The notes beneath the pieces were generated by a model. The model ran no database searches and was not told the DNA's origin. It saw only the letters and a list, made by a program, of their open reading frames with translations. Source: CAZAGO01 sp964485045 (lineage in GTDB: Archaea; Nanobdellota; Nanobdellia; Pacearchaeales; GW2011-AR1). Taken from it: DNA of 17,091 nucleotides. The stretch covers positions 1-17,091 of the forward strand of contig CAZAGO010000014.1 in assembly GCA_964485045.1 (NCBI GenBank). The letters are read 5' to 3'. Numbering within the stretch: the stretch's first letter is position 1; each line of letters begins with the position of its first letter. Below, piece by piece: positions 5,815 through 12,669 of the stretch. Made by a program: the position numbers and the translations under genes.

Positions 5815-7683
5815 CTAACTAGTTATACCTCCCAAAACAAAAGTTCCTAAAAGGAAAAGAGCCACCATCGCGATTAAAGAAGCAATAAAATAAAATATCA
5901 TCCCTCCAAAGAGATTTCTTCCAGTCCGATTCATTTTTTCTAATTTATCTTCTCCAGAATCTACTGTAACTAGCGAAGCAGTAAGTATAAAAATAATTTC
6001 TATCAAATAAATTCCTATAGATATTTGTAAGAAATAAGGAGGAATCATATCTGATATTTTGAAAAAGTTATCTATTCCTATTGAACCCATTCCTGCAACA
6101 TTTGTTTCTGCTCCCGAAGTTGCTTCTCCAAGCTTTGTTAAAATTGTTGAAATCATTGCCGCAAGACCTACAACAACCCCCGAAAGAAGAGGGGCTAAAA
6201 AAGTCATATTGCTCTTCATTTCCGAAACAACCTCTGCTAAAATATCTTTAAGTCTATTTGTAATTTTTTGAATATTTTTTACATATTCTGAAATGCTTGT
6301 TAAACTCACGGCTGCAATTCCTAATCCTTTTTTAGAAGATTCAACTAAAATTTTCATACTCGTTGCAATTAAATCGGAAGGATAATGAAGGATTGCTCCA
6401 GTCTTAGAATCAAAAATTGCCTTTTCAACACTCATACCCATTTGCATTATATTATAATTTACAAGTTTGAAAAAATCCTCTGTAACCAATCCCTTAGAAG
6501 ACTCGGCTATTTTTCCAAAAACAATTTCTGGAGGAACCCCATTTCCAATTCTATTTCCTAANNNNNNNNNNNNNNNNNNNNNNNNNNNNNNNNNNNNNNN
6601 NNNNNNNNNNNNNNNNNNNNNNNNNNNNNNNNNNNNNNNNNNNNNNNNNNNNNNNNNNNNNCTTAAACTCATAATTCTATCTGTTAAATAAAAAGCAAAA
6701 AAAGGAAAAAGAAAAACATACAAAAGAAAAACATGGCTCCACTTTATTGCTCCTCCAAGCATTGCAGAAGCCATTGGAAGAAGAGCTATACCTAATACCG
6801 GAAGAACAACTGTAAACATATATGTGTTTTGAAGAGGAGATTTAATCTCTTGAACAAACTTAAGCATTTTATCATGAACTCCTTCTAAGATTACTTGAAG
6901 AGCTTTTTCAAGAGTTACAATTCTTCTTGAATTATCCGGTTCAAATAAACTACTCTCTATAAGTTGAAAAGACTCTATAAAGAAAGGGGCATAATCTCTC
7001 CAAGTTCCTAAATAGTTATCCAAACTCTCTTTCATACTTGAAAATTTTCCTATCTGCACATCATAAAAGACTTTCATAAAATCTAGTGAAAGGGGGGCTT
7101 GTAAATTTTGAGAAGCAAATGCAATTGCTTTTTCCAAATTAGGAGTATGCCTCATATATACAACAACATAAAGTATTGCTGGAACCATTTGAGAAGAGGC
7201 TTTTAATCTCCATTTATTTGCAAGTCTTGAAGGATAATTTCCCATAAAATAAAATAAAAATAAAGAAATTACTACAAATAGAAAAAAGATAGAAAAAGGA
7301 AATTCGTCTAAAATTTTTCCTGGTTGAATTAAAGCAAAAGAGATTGAAAAAAATAACCCAAATAAAAAAACAAGTAAAAAGGCAATAAAACCCAACCCAA
7401 AAACCTGCCAAGGCTGTATCTCAAGATGAGCAATTTCTAAATCTCTCTTTATTCTTTTTTCATCTTTTTCTGAAGGTTTTATCTTAAAAACACTTCCAAG
7501 ACCATTACACCACCTCTCATATCTTGTGAATTCTGGCGCCATTTCTTCTTTAAATTTAGAATATTCCTTACTAAAGCTAGAAGAGGCACTTGAAGAAGAA
7601 TCAAATTGATTTATTTGTTGTTCTATTTTTGCACCATGCTTTCTAAATATTTCTTCTATCTTTGAATTTTTAGAATCAACCAT
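5815..7683 (-). CDS. TadC/FlaJ-like type IV pilus membrane platform protein (GspF domains), contains assembly gap
   Basis: The polytopic inner platform on which the pilus ATPase acts. The N-terminal ~90 residues are cytoplasmic with a Ser-rich patch (29-38). Helix pairs follow at ~93-117 and 129-147. A first GspF-type cytoplasmic domain runs ~155-285 (VVYMRHTPNLEKAIAFA), then helices ~288-336. After the gap comes a second domain (GVPPEIVFGKIAESSKG; MGMSVEKAIFDS) and at least three more helices to the C-terminus. Length (~620 aa) and two-domain design fit archaeal FlaJ/TadC proteins. AGAGGGG stands just ahead of the ATG. A 100-N gap (6562-6661) falls between the halves; the frame is kept only if the gap is really 100 bases (modulo 3). 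The matching ATPase is at 8432-10720, and two mini-genes follow in the same operon. Confidence 0.87.
   Translation of the reverse strand: MVDSKNSKIEEIFRKHGAKIEQQINQFDSSSSASSSFSKEYSKFKEEMAPEFTRYERWCNGLGSVFKIKPSEKDEKRIKRDLEIAHLEIQPWQVFGLGFIAFLLVFLFGLFFSISFALIQPGKILDEFPFSIFFLFVVISLFLFYFMGNYPSRLANKWRLKASSQMVPAILYVVVYMRHTPNLEKAIAFASQNLQAPLSLDFMKVFYDVQIGKFSSMKESLDNYLGTWRDYAPFFIESFQLIESSLFEPDNSRRIVTLEKALQVILEGVHDKMLKFVQEIKSPLQNTYMFTVVLPVLGIALLPMASAMLGGAIKWSHVFLLYVFLFPFFAFYLTDRIMSLXXXXXXXXXXXXXXXXXXXXXXXXXXXXXXXXXXLGNRIGNGVPPEIVFGKIAESSKGLVTEDFFKLVNYNIMQMGMSVEKAIFDSKTGAILHYPSDLIATSMKILVESSKKGLGIAAVSLTSISEYVKNIQKITNRLKDILAEVVSEMKSNMTFLAPLLSGVVVGLAAMISTILTKLGEATSGAETNVAGMGSIGIDNFFKISDMIPPYFLQISIGIYLIEIIFILTASLVTVDSGEDKLEKMNRTGRNLFGGMIFYFIASLIAMVALFLLGTFVLGGITS
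6562..6661. other. Assembly gap (100 N)
   Basis: Exactly 100 N, the usual placeholder for a gap of unknown size, inside the TadC-like gene. The missing part lies after a membrane helix of the first half and before the second GspF-like domain. Confidence 0.97.
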
Positions 7684-7762
7684 ATTCCCCTCTTAAGTAT
7701 ACCAGATAAAAACAATTAATAAAGATTGCTAAAAGCTACTTCTTCTCTTGAAAAACAAAAGA

Positions 7763-7793
7763 TTTATATAGTATTATGAATATATATTCATAA
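7763..7793 (+). promoter_or_regulatory. Promoter with palindromic operator ahead of the DUF5320-type gene
   Basis: TATA box TTTATATA at 7763-7770 followed by a perfect 20-bp palindrome, TTATGAATATATATTCATAA, at 7774-7793. The palindrome covers the stretch between the TATA box and the predicted transcription start, where a bound repressor would block RNA polymerase. Its core ATGAATA-N2-TATTCAT (7776-7791) recurs ahead of the DUF134 gene at the same distance from the TATA box. Confidence 0.72.
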
Positions 7794-7828
7794 CTAAATA
7801 GATTAAATAAATAGGAGGAAAAATAAAA

Positions 7829-8065
7829 ATGCCAGGATTTGATGGAACAGGACCCGCAGGACAAGGAACTATGACTGGAAGAGGATTAGGACCGTGCGGC
7901 TGCGGAATGTGTAGAGGATTTGGAAGAGGATTTGGTAGAAGACTTGGATTTAGACAACAAGTTGTTCTTACAAATGAAGAAGAAAAGAAAATTCTTGAAG
8001 CAGAATTTAAAGAAATTGAATTGGAAAAACAAGAAATTGAAAAAAGACTCAAAGAGTTGAAATAA
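7829..8065 (+). CDS. DUF5320-type small Cys/Gly-rich protein
   Basis: A 78-aa protein in two parts. Residues 1-45 are Gly/Arg-rich with the hallmark opening MPGFDGTGPAGQG...MTGRG and a CGCGMC cluster (Cys23, Cys25, Cys28). Residues ~47-78 form a charged coiled coil (EEEKKILEAEFKEIELEKQ). The start is set by AGGAGG about ten bases ahead of the ATG. Proteins of this type commonly stand next to DUF134 regulators and NifX/NifB-like iron-molybdenum cofactor-domain proteins; the DUF134 partner is present here, the cofactor protein is not in the window. The cysteines could bind iron-sulfur or another metal, but no function is established. A T-rich tract follows the stop. Confidence 0.85.
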   Translation: MPGFDGTGPAGQGTMTGRGLGPCGCGMCRGFGRGFGRRLGFRQQVVLTNEEEKKILEAEFKEIELEKQEIEKRLKELK

Positions 8066-8068
8066 ACC

Positions 8069-8097
8069 TTTTCTTTTTTTTCTTTTTTTCTTTTTTT
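8069..8097 (+). terminator. T-rich terminator after the DUF5320-type gene
   Basis: Twenty-nine bases after the stop are almost all T on the coding strand (three runs of seven or more T broken by single C), with no hairpin. This is the form of an archaeal intrinsic terminator, and it means the next gene needs the separate promoter found just behind it. Confidence 0.7.
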
Positions 8098-8104
8098 AGT
8101 AAAA

Positions 8105-8133
8105 TTTAAATAAAGATATGAATACTTATTCAT
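8105..8133 (+). promoter_or_regulatory. Leaderless promoter with palindromic operator ahead of the DUF134 gene
   Basis: TATA box TTTAAATA at 8105-8112 and inverted repeat ATGAATACTTATTCAT at 8118-8133, ending 1 nt before the ATG at 8135. The arms (ATGAATA/TATTCAT) and the 13-nt offset from TATA start to palindrome start are identical to those at 7763-7793. The TATA-to-ATG distance predicts a leaderless transcript, so the operator would cover the promoter right up to +1. Confidence 0.72.
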
Positions 8134-8134
8134 T

Positions 8135-8425
8135 ATGGTTCGCCCAAAATTATGCAGAAAAGTTGGACTTAATCCAAATGTTACTTATTTTAAACCAAGA
8201 GGAATTCCCCTAAGAAATCTAAAAGAAACAATTCTAGCTGTAGAAGAATATGAAGCAATTAGATTAAAAGATCTGGAGAATTTAGAGCAAGAGATTTGTG
8301 CAAAGAAAATGAATATATCACAGCCAACTTTTCATAGATTAATATTATCTGCAAGAAAAAAAATAGCAGAAGCGATAATAAATGGAAAGGCTATAAGAAT
8401 TGAAGGTGGAAACTATAGAATATAA
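8135..8425 (+). CDS. DUF134 (UPF0251) family helix-turn-helix protein, probable autoregulator
   Basis: A 96-aa DNA-binding protein. Family signatures are visible in order: RPKLCRKVG at the start, FKPRGIPLRNL, the EEYEAIRLKDLENLEQE stretch leading into a sigma-70-region-4-like helix-turn-helix (~residues 50-76, with MNISQPTFHRLILSARKK as the recognition part), and the end GKAIRIEGGNYRI. Length is normal for the shorter members. The gene has its own TATA box and a palindrome directly ahead of the ATG, shared with the DUF5320-type gene 300 bp upstream, so it probably represses itself and its neighbour; that link is inference. The signal it senses is unknown. It converges on the pilus ATPase gene, whose stop is 6 nt away. 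Confidence 0.9.
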   Translation: MVRPKLCRKVGLNPNVTYFKPRGIPLRNLKETILAVEEYEAIRLKDLENLEQEICAKKMNISQPTFHRLILSARKKIAEAIINGKAIRIEGGNYRI

Positions 8426-8431
8426 TTGGAA

Positions 8432-10720
8432 CTAAAAAATTTTCTTCTTAACCGTTTCATTCAACCATTTTTGCCATCTAGGAAAAACTTTTTCAGAAAG
8501 AGGCAATCCTATTTCTGCCATAACTTCTTCGGAAATACGATGAAAAGTATGATTAGAAAGTGAAGTAAACTTTGCCTCTAAAATTTTTTCTTCTCCAATC
8601 TTTTCGGAAAAATCCACAAGTTCTTTTTTTATTTTAGCCCTTAAAAGAATATTATCATATACAGCATCCCAATTTCCAGCCCATCCTTTCACGTCTGATG
8701 CAACTGATTTAATAATCTCACTATTTCCATTTATTAAATCACTACTAGGCTCTAATTCATCTTTTTCAACATTATAATTAAGTAAATCCACAAAACCTCT
8801 TTCTTCTAAAGGATCTTTTTTCCAATGCTTTCGCACTTCTGAAACCTGCATCATTCTTCTCATAGAATGCATTCCATCCGGAGTCTTTATTGGATTACAA
8901 ACTGCAATAATATCTGTTGCCTTAAAACTTGTTGCTGGAACTTCTAAATCATTTACAACCCTATCAAAAACACCATATGGAGAGGCTCCATGGATTGTTC
9001 CTGCCACAACATTTGCAAGTGCTCCTACTCTCATTGCTTCGTAAAGAGCTTTTGCCTCTACGCTTCTTACTTCTCCCATAATTAAACAACTATCTCCTAA
9101 TCTCAAACTTGTCCTTATTCCATCATCTGCAGAAAGTTCTGTTGTTGTTTTCAAAAGAGCAGAACGAACTTTCATTCTAAGAATATCATAATCAAGTTTT
9201 CTCATAGAATCCACTGGAAGTTCCAAAGAATCTTCTATAACTATTATTCTATATTTTGGAAGTATTTCAAGCATCAAGCTACCTAAAACAGAAGTTTTAC
9301 CTGAACTCCTCGTTCCAGCAATTAAAAGAGTTCTAGAGCCATCTATTAAAAAACTAAGCAATCCTGCAGCAAAAGGATTAAGCATTTTATTTTTCACAAA
9401 TAAAGAAAGAGTCCATGGATCTTCTCTATGTCTTCTAACAGAATAAGCGAGTCCATCTGGAGAGAGAGGTTTTTGAACTATCGCTATTCTTGCTCTTATT
9501 TTTCCAATTTCAAGTTGTGTATCTAAAATAGGATTAGATTCGTCAAGAGGCCTTCCAGAAATCATTCTAAATTTTGCTGCCCAAGAATCTACATCTTCTT
9601 GACTTGGAAGAATATTTGTTGAACATTCATCATACTTCCCATGCCTTACAAAAACAGAAGTCATAGGAATAGGAGCATTCATAGAGATATCTTGTAAATT
9701 TTTGTCTTGTAAAAGAACTTCTAAAATGCCAAATCCAATTGTATTTCTTACTAAGATAACAGAAAGCTTGTTTAAATCTGAATAACTTATTCTCATCTCA
9801 TTAGTTTGAGCAAGATCTTGAATTAAATCTTTTGAAATATTTAAAAAAACTTGTCTTGTCCTTTCAGTATCTGTAAATTCTTCTGCTTTTGGCTGATGTT
9901 CAATAAGAACTTTTTTTGCAAGATTAAGTAAAAAACTTTGGCTTTCATTAAGAGAGTGCTCTGGAGGAATAAGATGGTAAATTAATTTAGACTCATCTCT
10001 TTTTTTTAAAATAGTAACAGAAGACAAATCGTATTCGTCATAACCGATAGTATATTGATCCAAAATTTCTGCATCTTCAGGAAGATTTGAAACAAGACGC
10101 GTAAAAGTGTAATTAGGAATTACGTCTGGTTTGAATGCTCGATTATATATCTCTCTATCTCCTTTCAAATATTTTGAAAAATGAGGAGAAAGCGCCCTTA
10201 TAAACTGAAGATTATTCATCATTTCAAATATTTTTTCTAGTGTTTTCAAATAATTCATTTGTTCAGCACGATAAATATTTTCAAGTTTTTCTACAAGTAT
10301 TTTAGATTCAATAATCATTCTTTTAAGATCATGATAGGCCAAAACGGGATCTTGTTTAAGAAAAAATAAAAAAGAAGCCATCTCGTTGTACCTCTGAGGA
10401 AAAAACTCTTGAAAAGAAGGAGAAAGTTTTTCTTGTGAAAGAATTCTTTCTTGTTTTATAAGATGAACATACAAATGAGCTAATTCTATAAGATAAGTTG
10501 TTTCTTTTATATCATAATTATAGTTTTTTTGTTGAACGAAAACAATCCTGGAAACATTTGGATTTTCAATAAGAGCGTCTATAGTTCTAGCCATAACCTC
10601 TGGAAAATCGGCAATATTTGGAATATAAGGCGCTCCTAAATAATTAATATAAAGTATATCCTCTCCCCCTTCTCTTTCTATTTCATAAGAAAAAACAGGT
10701 GTCCCTTCTTTAAATTGCAT
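8432..10720 (-). CDS. Type IV pilus/secretion ATPase (FlaI/TadA/VirB11 family)
   Basis: The cytoplasmic hexameric ATPase expected to drive assembly of the pilus whose subunits and platform lie downstream. Of 762 residues, about 320 form a long N-terminal region of helical and mixed segments, typical of archaeal members but long. The ATPase core holds Walker A GTRSSGKTS (469-477), the Asp-box region VIEDSLELP (494-502), Walker B LIMGEVRS (546-553, Glu550) and the His box GTIHGAS (574-580, His577). All key residues are intact. The start ATG (10720) lies within a tandem repeat whose upstream copies also contain ATGCAATTTAAA, so translation control here may be unusual. The match to this family is secure; pilus versus secretion use is inferred from the surrounding genes. 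Confidence 0.92.
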   Translation of the reverse strand: MQFKEGTPVFSYEIEREGGEDILYINYLGAPYIPNIADFPEVMARTIDALIENPNVSRIVFVQQKNYNYDIKETTYLIELAHLYVHLIKQERILSQEKLSPSFQEFFPQRYNEMASFLFFLKQDPVLAYHDLKRMIIESKILVEKLENIYRAEQMNYLKTLEKIFEMMNNLQFIRALSPHFSKYLKGDREIYNRAFKPDVIPNYTFTRLVSNLPEDAEILDQYTIGYDEYDLSSVTILKKRDESKLIYHLIPPEHSLNESQSFLLNLAKKVLIEHQPKAEEFTDTERTRQVFLNISKDLIQDLAQTNEMRISYSDLNKLSVILVRNTIGFGILEVLLQDKNLQDISMNAPIPMTSVFVRHGKYDECSTNILPSQEDVDSWAAKFRMISGRPLDESNPILDTQLEIGKIRARIAIVQKPLSPDGLAYSVRRHREDPWTLSLFVKNKMLNPFAAGLLSFLIDGSRTLLIAGTRSSGKTSVLGSLMLEILPKYRIIVIEDSLELPVDSMRKLDYDILRMKVRSALLKTTTELSADDGIRTSLRLGDSCLIMGEVRSVEAKALYEAMRVGALANVVAGTIHGASPYGVFDRVVNDLEVPATSFKATDIIAVCNPIKTPDGMHSMRRMMQVSEVRKHWKKDPLEERGFVDLLNYNVEKDELEPSSDLINGNSEIIKSVASDVKGWAGNWDAVYDNILLRAKIKKELVDFSEKIGEEKILEAKFTSLSNHTFHRISEEVMAEIGLPLSEKVFPRWQKWLNETVKKKIF

Positions 10721-10760
10721 TTTTGCGATTTACTTGTTCAGTTCCTCCTTTAAATTGCAT
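10710..10760 (-). other. Possible 16-codon upstream ORF overlapping the ATPase start
   Basis: The repeat copy just upstream of the ATPase start encodes MQFKGGTEQVNRKNAI and stops at TAA (10712-10710), 11 nt inside the ATPase gene in another frame. It shares the first four residues with the ATPase because it is a duplicated start region. Translation is not shown; a regulatory effect by coupling or competition is speculative. Confidence 0.3.
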
Positions 10761-10770
10761 AGTGCGATTT

Positions 10771-10870
10771 NNNNNNNNNNNNNNNNNNNNNNNNNNNNNN
10801 NNNNNNNNNNNNNNNNNNNNNNNNNNNNNNNNNNNNNNNNNNNNNNNNNNNNNNNNNNNNNNNNNNNNNN
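10771..10870. other. Assembly gap (100 N) inside the tandem repeat
   Basis: Exactly 100 N between two repeat copies. The bases before (GCGATTT) and after (GATTTACTTG) share GATTT and would join into a regular third repeat unit, so the true gap may be zero or may contain collapsed copies. Confidence 0.95.
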
Positions 10871-10953
10871 GATTTACTTGTTCAGCACCTCTTTTAAATT
10901 GCATAATTAAAAAAAGTAAAAAGAGTTTAAAATATTTTGTATAGCACAAGAAA

Positions 10954-11032
10954 TTTAAACCCTACTGACGTTAAAAAAGAAATGAAAGAGGAAACAAAAA
11001 TTAATCTGTTTTTAGAAAGTAAAAAGATCTAA
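10954..11032 (+). promoter_or_regulatory. Promoter and possible 16-codon leader ORF ahead of the coiled-coil genes
   Basis: TTTAAAC at 10954-10960 fits a TATA box whose predicted start site falls at the ATG at 10982. That ATG opens a 16-codon frame (MKEETKINLFLESKKI) whose TAA overlaps the ATG of the next gene (TAATG at 11030-11034). Either this is a leaderless leader peptide coupled to the coiled-coil gene, or the main gene simply has a ~50-nt leader. The peptide has no known family. Confidence 0.35.
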
Positions 11033-11376
11033 TGGAAGAACAATACGATTATTATAATCAAACAAATACAGATGCTAATATGAATGTAAGAGATCTAGAA
11101 GAAAAACAGAGAATTCTGAAAGAAAGAATTTTTCTTATAGGACAAAATTTAGTAGAAATAAGAGAAAAAACAACAAGAGAGATACTTGAATTAAAAAAAG
11201 ATATAGAAACAATAAAAGAAGGTATGGTAAGGGTAAAAGAATTTCTTGAAGTTGCATCAGGAGAATTTCAAAAATTTGCAAGAAAAGATGACTTAGAAAT
11301 ACTTTCAAAACAAGCAAAAATGTTTCAACCTTTAGAATTTGTAAGAAAAAAAGATTTGGAAAAATTAAGAAAATAA
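11032..11376 (+). CDS. Coiled-coil protein, divergent from the pilus ATPase gene
   Basis: A 114-aa soluble protein. After a polar Asn/Tyr/Asp-rich start (residues 1-18), residues ~19-80 form a long heptad-type helix (DLEEKQRILKERIFLIGQN), followed by a charged tail with two similar KKDLE/KDDLE segments. It has no cysteine, no signal and no membrane segment, so it should be cytoplasmic. It is followed after 1 nt by a second coiled-coil gene and is divergent from the ATPase gene, as expected for genes of one machine. Archaella have cytoplasmic coiled-coil proteins (ArlC/D/E) beside their ATPase; a similar role here is a guess based on form and place, not on sequence match. Confidence 0.7.
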   Translation: MEEQYDYYNQTNTDANMNVRDLEEKQRILKERIFLIGQNLVEIREKTTREILELKKDIETIKEGMVRVKEFLEVASGEFQKFARKDDLEILSKQAKMFQPLEFVRKKDLEKLRK

Positions 11377-11377
11377 A

Positions 11378-12025
11378 ATGGGCATTTTAGAAGAAGTAAC
11401 GAATATGCAAGGCCAGGGTTTTGGAGAAGAAGAGATAACAAATACCCTTAGAGAAAAAGGAGTATCCCCAAAAGAGATAAAAGACGCTCTAAGCCAAATA
11501 AAAATAAAGAATGCGATTTCTGAATACGATTCTGGAGAAGAAGATTTATTTAAAAATCAAAGTGGAGGAAATTATTCCCCTAACTCTAAAGAAATAGAAA
11601 ATTCTGGAGCATATTCTTCTCAAGATTATTCTCCGCAAGAGTATATGCCCTCTGAAGAATACGGAGGATATGCTCCTTCATCTGGAATAGATTCCAATAC
11701 CATAATTGAGCTTTCTGAACAGGTCTTTTCTGAAAAGATGAAATCCGTTCAAGGAGAATTAAACAATTTTAATGAATTTAAAAATTTGAATCAAGTAAGG
11801 ATAGAAAATTTAAATGAAAGATTAAAAAGAATGGAAATTGTTTTTGATAAACTTCAATTGGCGATTTTAGAAAAAATAGGTTCTTACGGACAAAACCTAG
11901 AATCAATAAAAAAAGAAATGAGTATGATGCAAGATTCTTTTTCAAAAGTAATAGAACCTGTATTAGATAAAACTGAAAAAAAACAATATATTCCTAGAAA
12001 AAAGAAAGTTTCTAAATCTAAATAA
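11378..12025 (+). CDS. Coiled-coil protein with N-terminal helical domain and basic tail
   Basis: A 215-aa cytoplasmic protein starting 1 nt after the previous stop. Residues 1-48 look like a small three-helix fold (VTNMQGQGFGEEEITNTLRE, then GVSPKEIKDALSQ), similar to short helical bundles used for protein binding. Residues ~50-103 are a Ser/Tyr/Pro/Gly-rich linker, residues ~106-195 a long coiled coil, and the last 15 residues are very basic (IPRKKKVSKSK). No signal or membrane segment is present. Paired with the preceding coiled-coil gene and next to the pilus ATPase, it may be a scaffold or switch component; no named family is recognised. Confidence 0.72.
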   Translation: MGILEEVTNMQGQGFGEEEITNTLREKGVSPKEIKDALSQIKIKNAISEYDSGEEDLFKNQSGGNYSPNSKEIENSGAYSSQDYSPQEYMPSEEYGGYAPSSGIDSNTIIELSEQVFSEKMKSVQGELNNFNEFKNLNQVRIENLNERLKRMEIVFDKLQLAILEKIGSYGQNLESIKKEMSMMQDSFSKVIEPVLDKTEKKQYIPRKKKVSKSK

Positions 12026-12045
12026 AAATTAAGAATAAAAAAAAT

Positions 12046-12618
12046 TTATCTTTTATGCATATTTGAGAAAAATATCGGAGATAAACTGTCAAAATCTTTT
12101 GGATTCTTATCTTTACTAGAACCAATAACAGCCATAATTACTACTACAAGGAATATCCAAAAGAAAACCTGTCCCCATTCCCAACCGTAGATAAAATTAG
12201 ATTGCCAACCCATTGCTTCTGAAGAAGTTAATAAGATAGATATCACAATAACTGCAGCAATTGCTAGAGAGACATATATCGCCCAATTCTGTTTAGGAAG
12301 AAATATTCCTAAAAACATAATAATTATCAAAAGGATAGAAATCCCTACACCCACTCTTGGAAATAATTCTGAAAAAAATTGAGGTACTAATCCCCACTGA
12401 AGAGACATAAACCCAACAGCAATGGCAATAATTGCATTAACTGATTTATTTTCTTCAAAAATACGAGTCTTGCTTAAAACGCCAAAGATAACGGAAAAAA
12501 CTAATATAAACGGAAGAACATAACTAAAAAAACCTAATTGATCCCAGCGAGTTAAAAGATCCCCAAAAGCACCTCCCCCTACAAAAGAATACGAAGCCAA
12601 GAGCAAACCATTTACCAT
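12046..12618 (-). CDS. Polytopic membrane protein, paralogue of the protein at 13271-13768
   Basis: A 190-aa protein with about five membrane helices (residues ~30-48, 62-80, 90-108, 113-131, 148-166) and a short charged C-terminal tail. The first segment reads FFSYVLPFILVFSVIFGVL, then SKTRIFEENKSVNAIIAIAVGF. Position by position this corresponds to the protein encoded at 13271-13768 (FLIPFLLIWAIVFAIL, then QKTKLLGEGK...DAIVSAVIGL). A TATTTAAATA box ends 19 nt before the ATG, predicting a leaderless transcript. The gene converges on the coiled-coil gene. I recognise it only as a conserved archaeal membrane family without known function. Confidence 0.78.
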   Translation of the reverse strand: MVNGLLLASYSFVGGGAFGDLLTRWDQLGFFSYVLPFILVFSVIFGVLSKTRIFEENKSVNAIIAIAVGFMSLQWGLVPQFFSELFPRVGVGISILLIIIMFLGIFLPKQNWAIYVSLAIAAVIVISILLTSSEAMGWQSNFIYGWEWGQVFFWIFLVVVIMAVIGSSKDKNPKDFDSLSPIFFSNMHKR

Positions 12619-12637
12619 AAAAAAGATATGGAAATCT

Positions 12638-12647
12638 TATTTAAATA
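12638..12647 (-). promoter_or_regulatory. TATA box of the 190-aa membrane protein gene (leaderless)
   Basis: TATTTAAATA, with 19 nt between it and the ATG at 12618. The same ten bases at the same distance precede the PRC-barrel gene (14068-14077). Confidence 0.6.
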
Positions 12648-12669
12648 TGTTTCTGAGATTAAAGAAAAA

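Larger units (their letters stand above)
10709..10905. repeat. 39-40 bp tandem repeat across the start of the ATPase gene, interrupted by a gap
   Basis: TAAATTGCAT recurs at 10711, 10751 and, after the gap, 10895. Between copies the sequence GCGATTTACTTGTTCAG and a C/T-rich CCTCCTT or CCTCTTT stretch are repeated with few changes. On the minus strand each copy reads ATGCAATTTAAA, an A/G-rich stretch, then GAACAAGTAAATCGC. The period is 40 for the first pair. If the gap is closed at the shared GATTT the next is 39. No unique spacers are present, so it is a direct tandem repeat and not a CRISPR array. Further copies may be hidden in the N stretch. Confidence 0.8.

Noticed and set aside
5815..7683. 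Two separate genes split at the first assembly gap
   Set aside because: Both halves are in frame across the placeholder, and the combined domain order matches single-chain archaeal FlaJ/TadC proteins; a split cannot be fully excluded without the missing bases.
7774..7793. The 20-bp palindrome as a hairpin terminator of the TadC-like gene's neighbourhood
   Set aside because: It stands at the 5' side of both flanking genes, has no loop, is not followed by a T-run, and its core recurs in another promoter at the same TATA offset.
7774..8133. A 119-codon minus-strand frame (7774-8133) over the DUF5320-type gene
   Set aside because: It is antisense to a recognisable family gene and spans the palindrome and the T-rich terminator; low-complexity Lys/Phe start.
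10709..10905. The repeat around the second assembly gap as a CRISPR array
   Set aside because: Copies follow each other with a 39-40 bp period and no unique spacers, one copy holds the start of a real gene, and no cas genes are near.
10710..10949. A 79-codon minus-strand frame running through the second gap
   Set aside because: It exists only because the N placeholder happens to keep the frame; the readable parts are repeat copies of the ATPase start.
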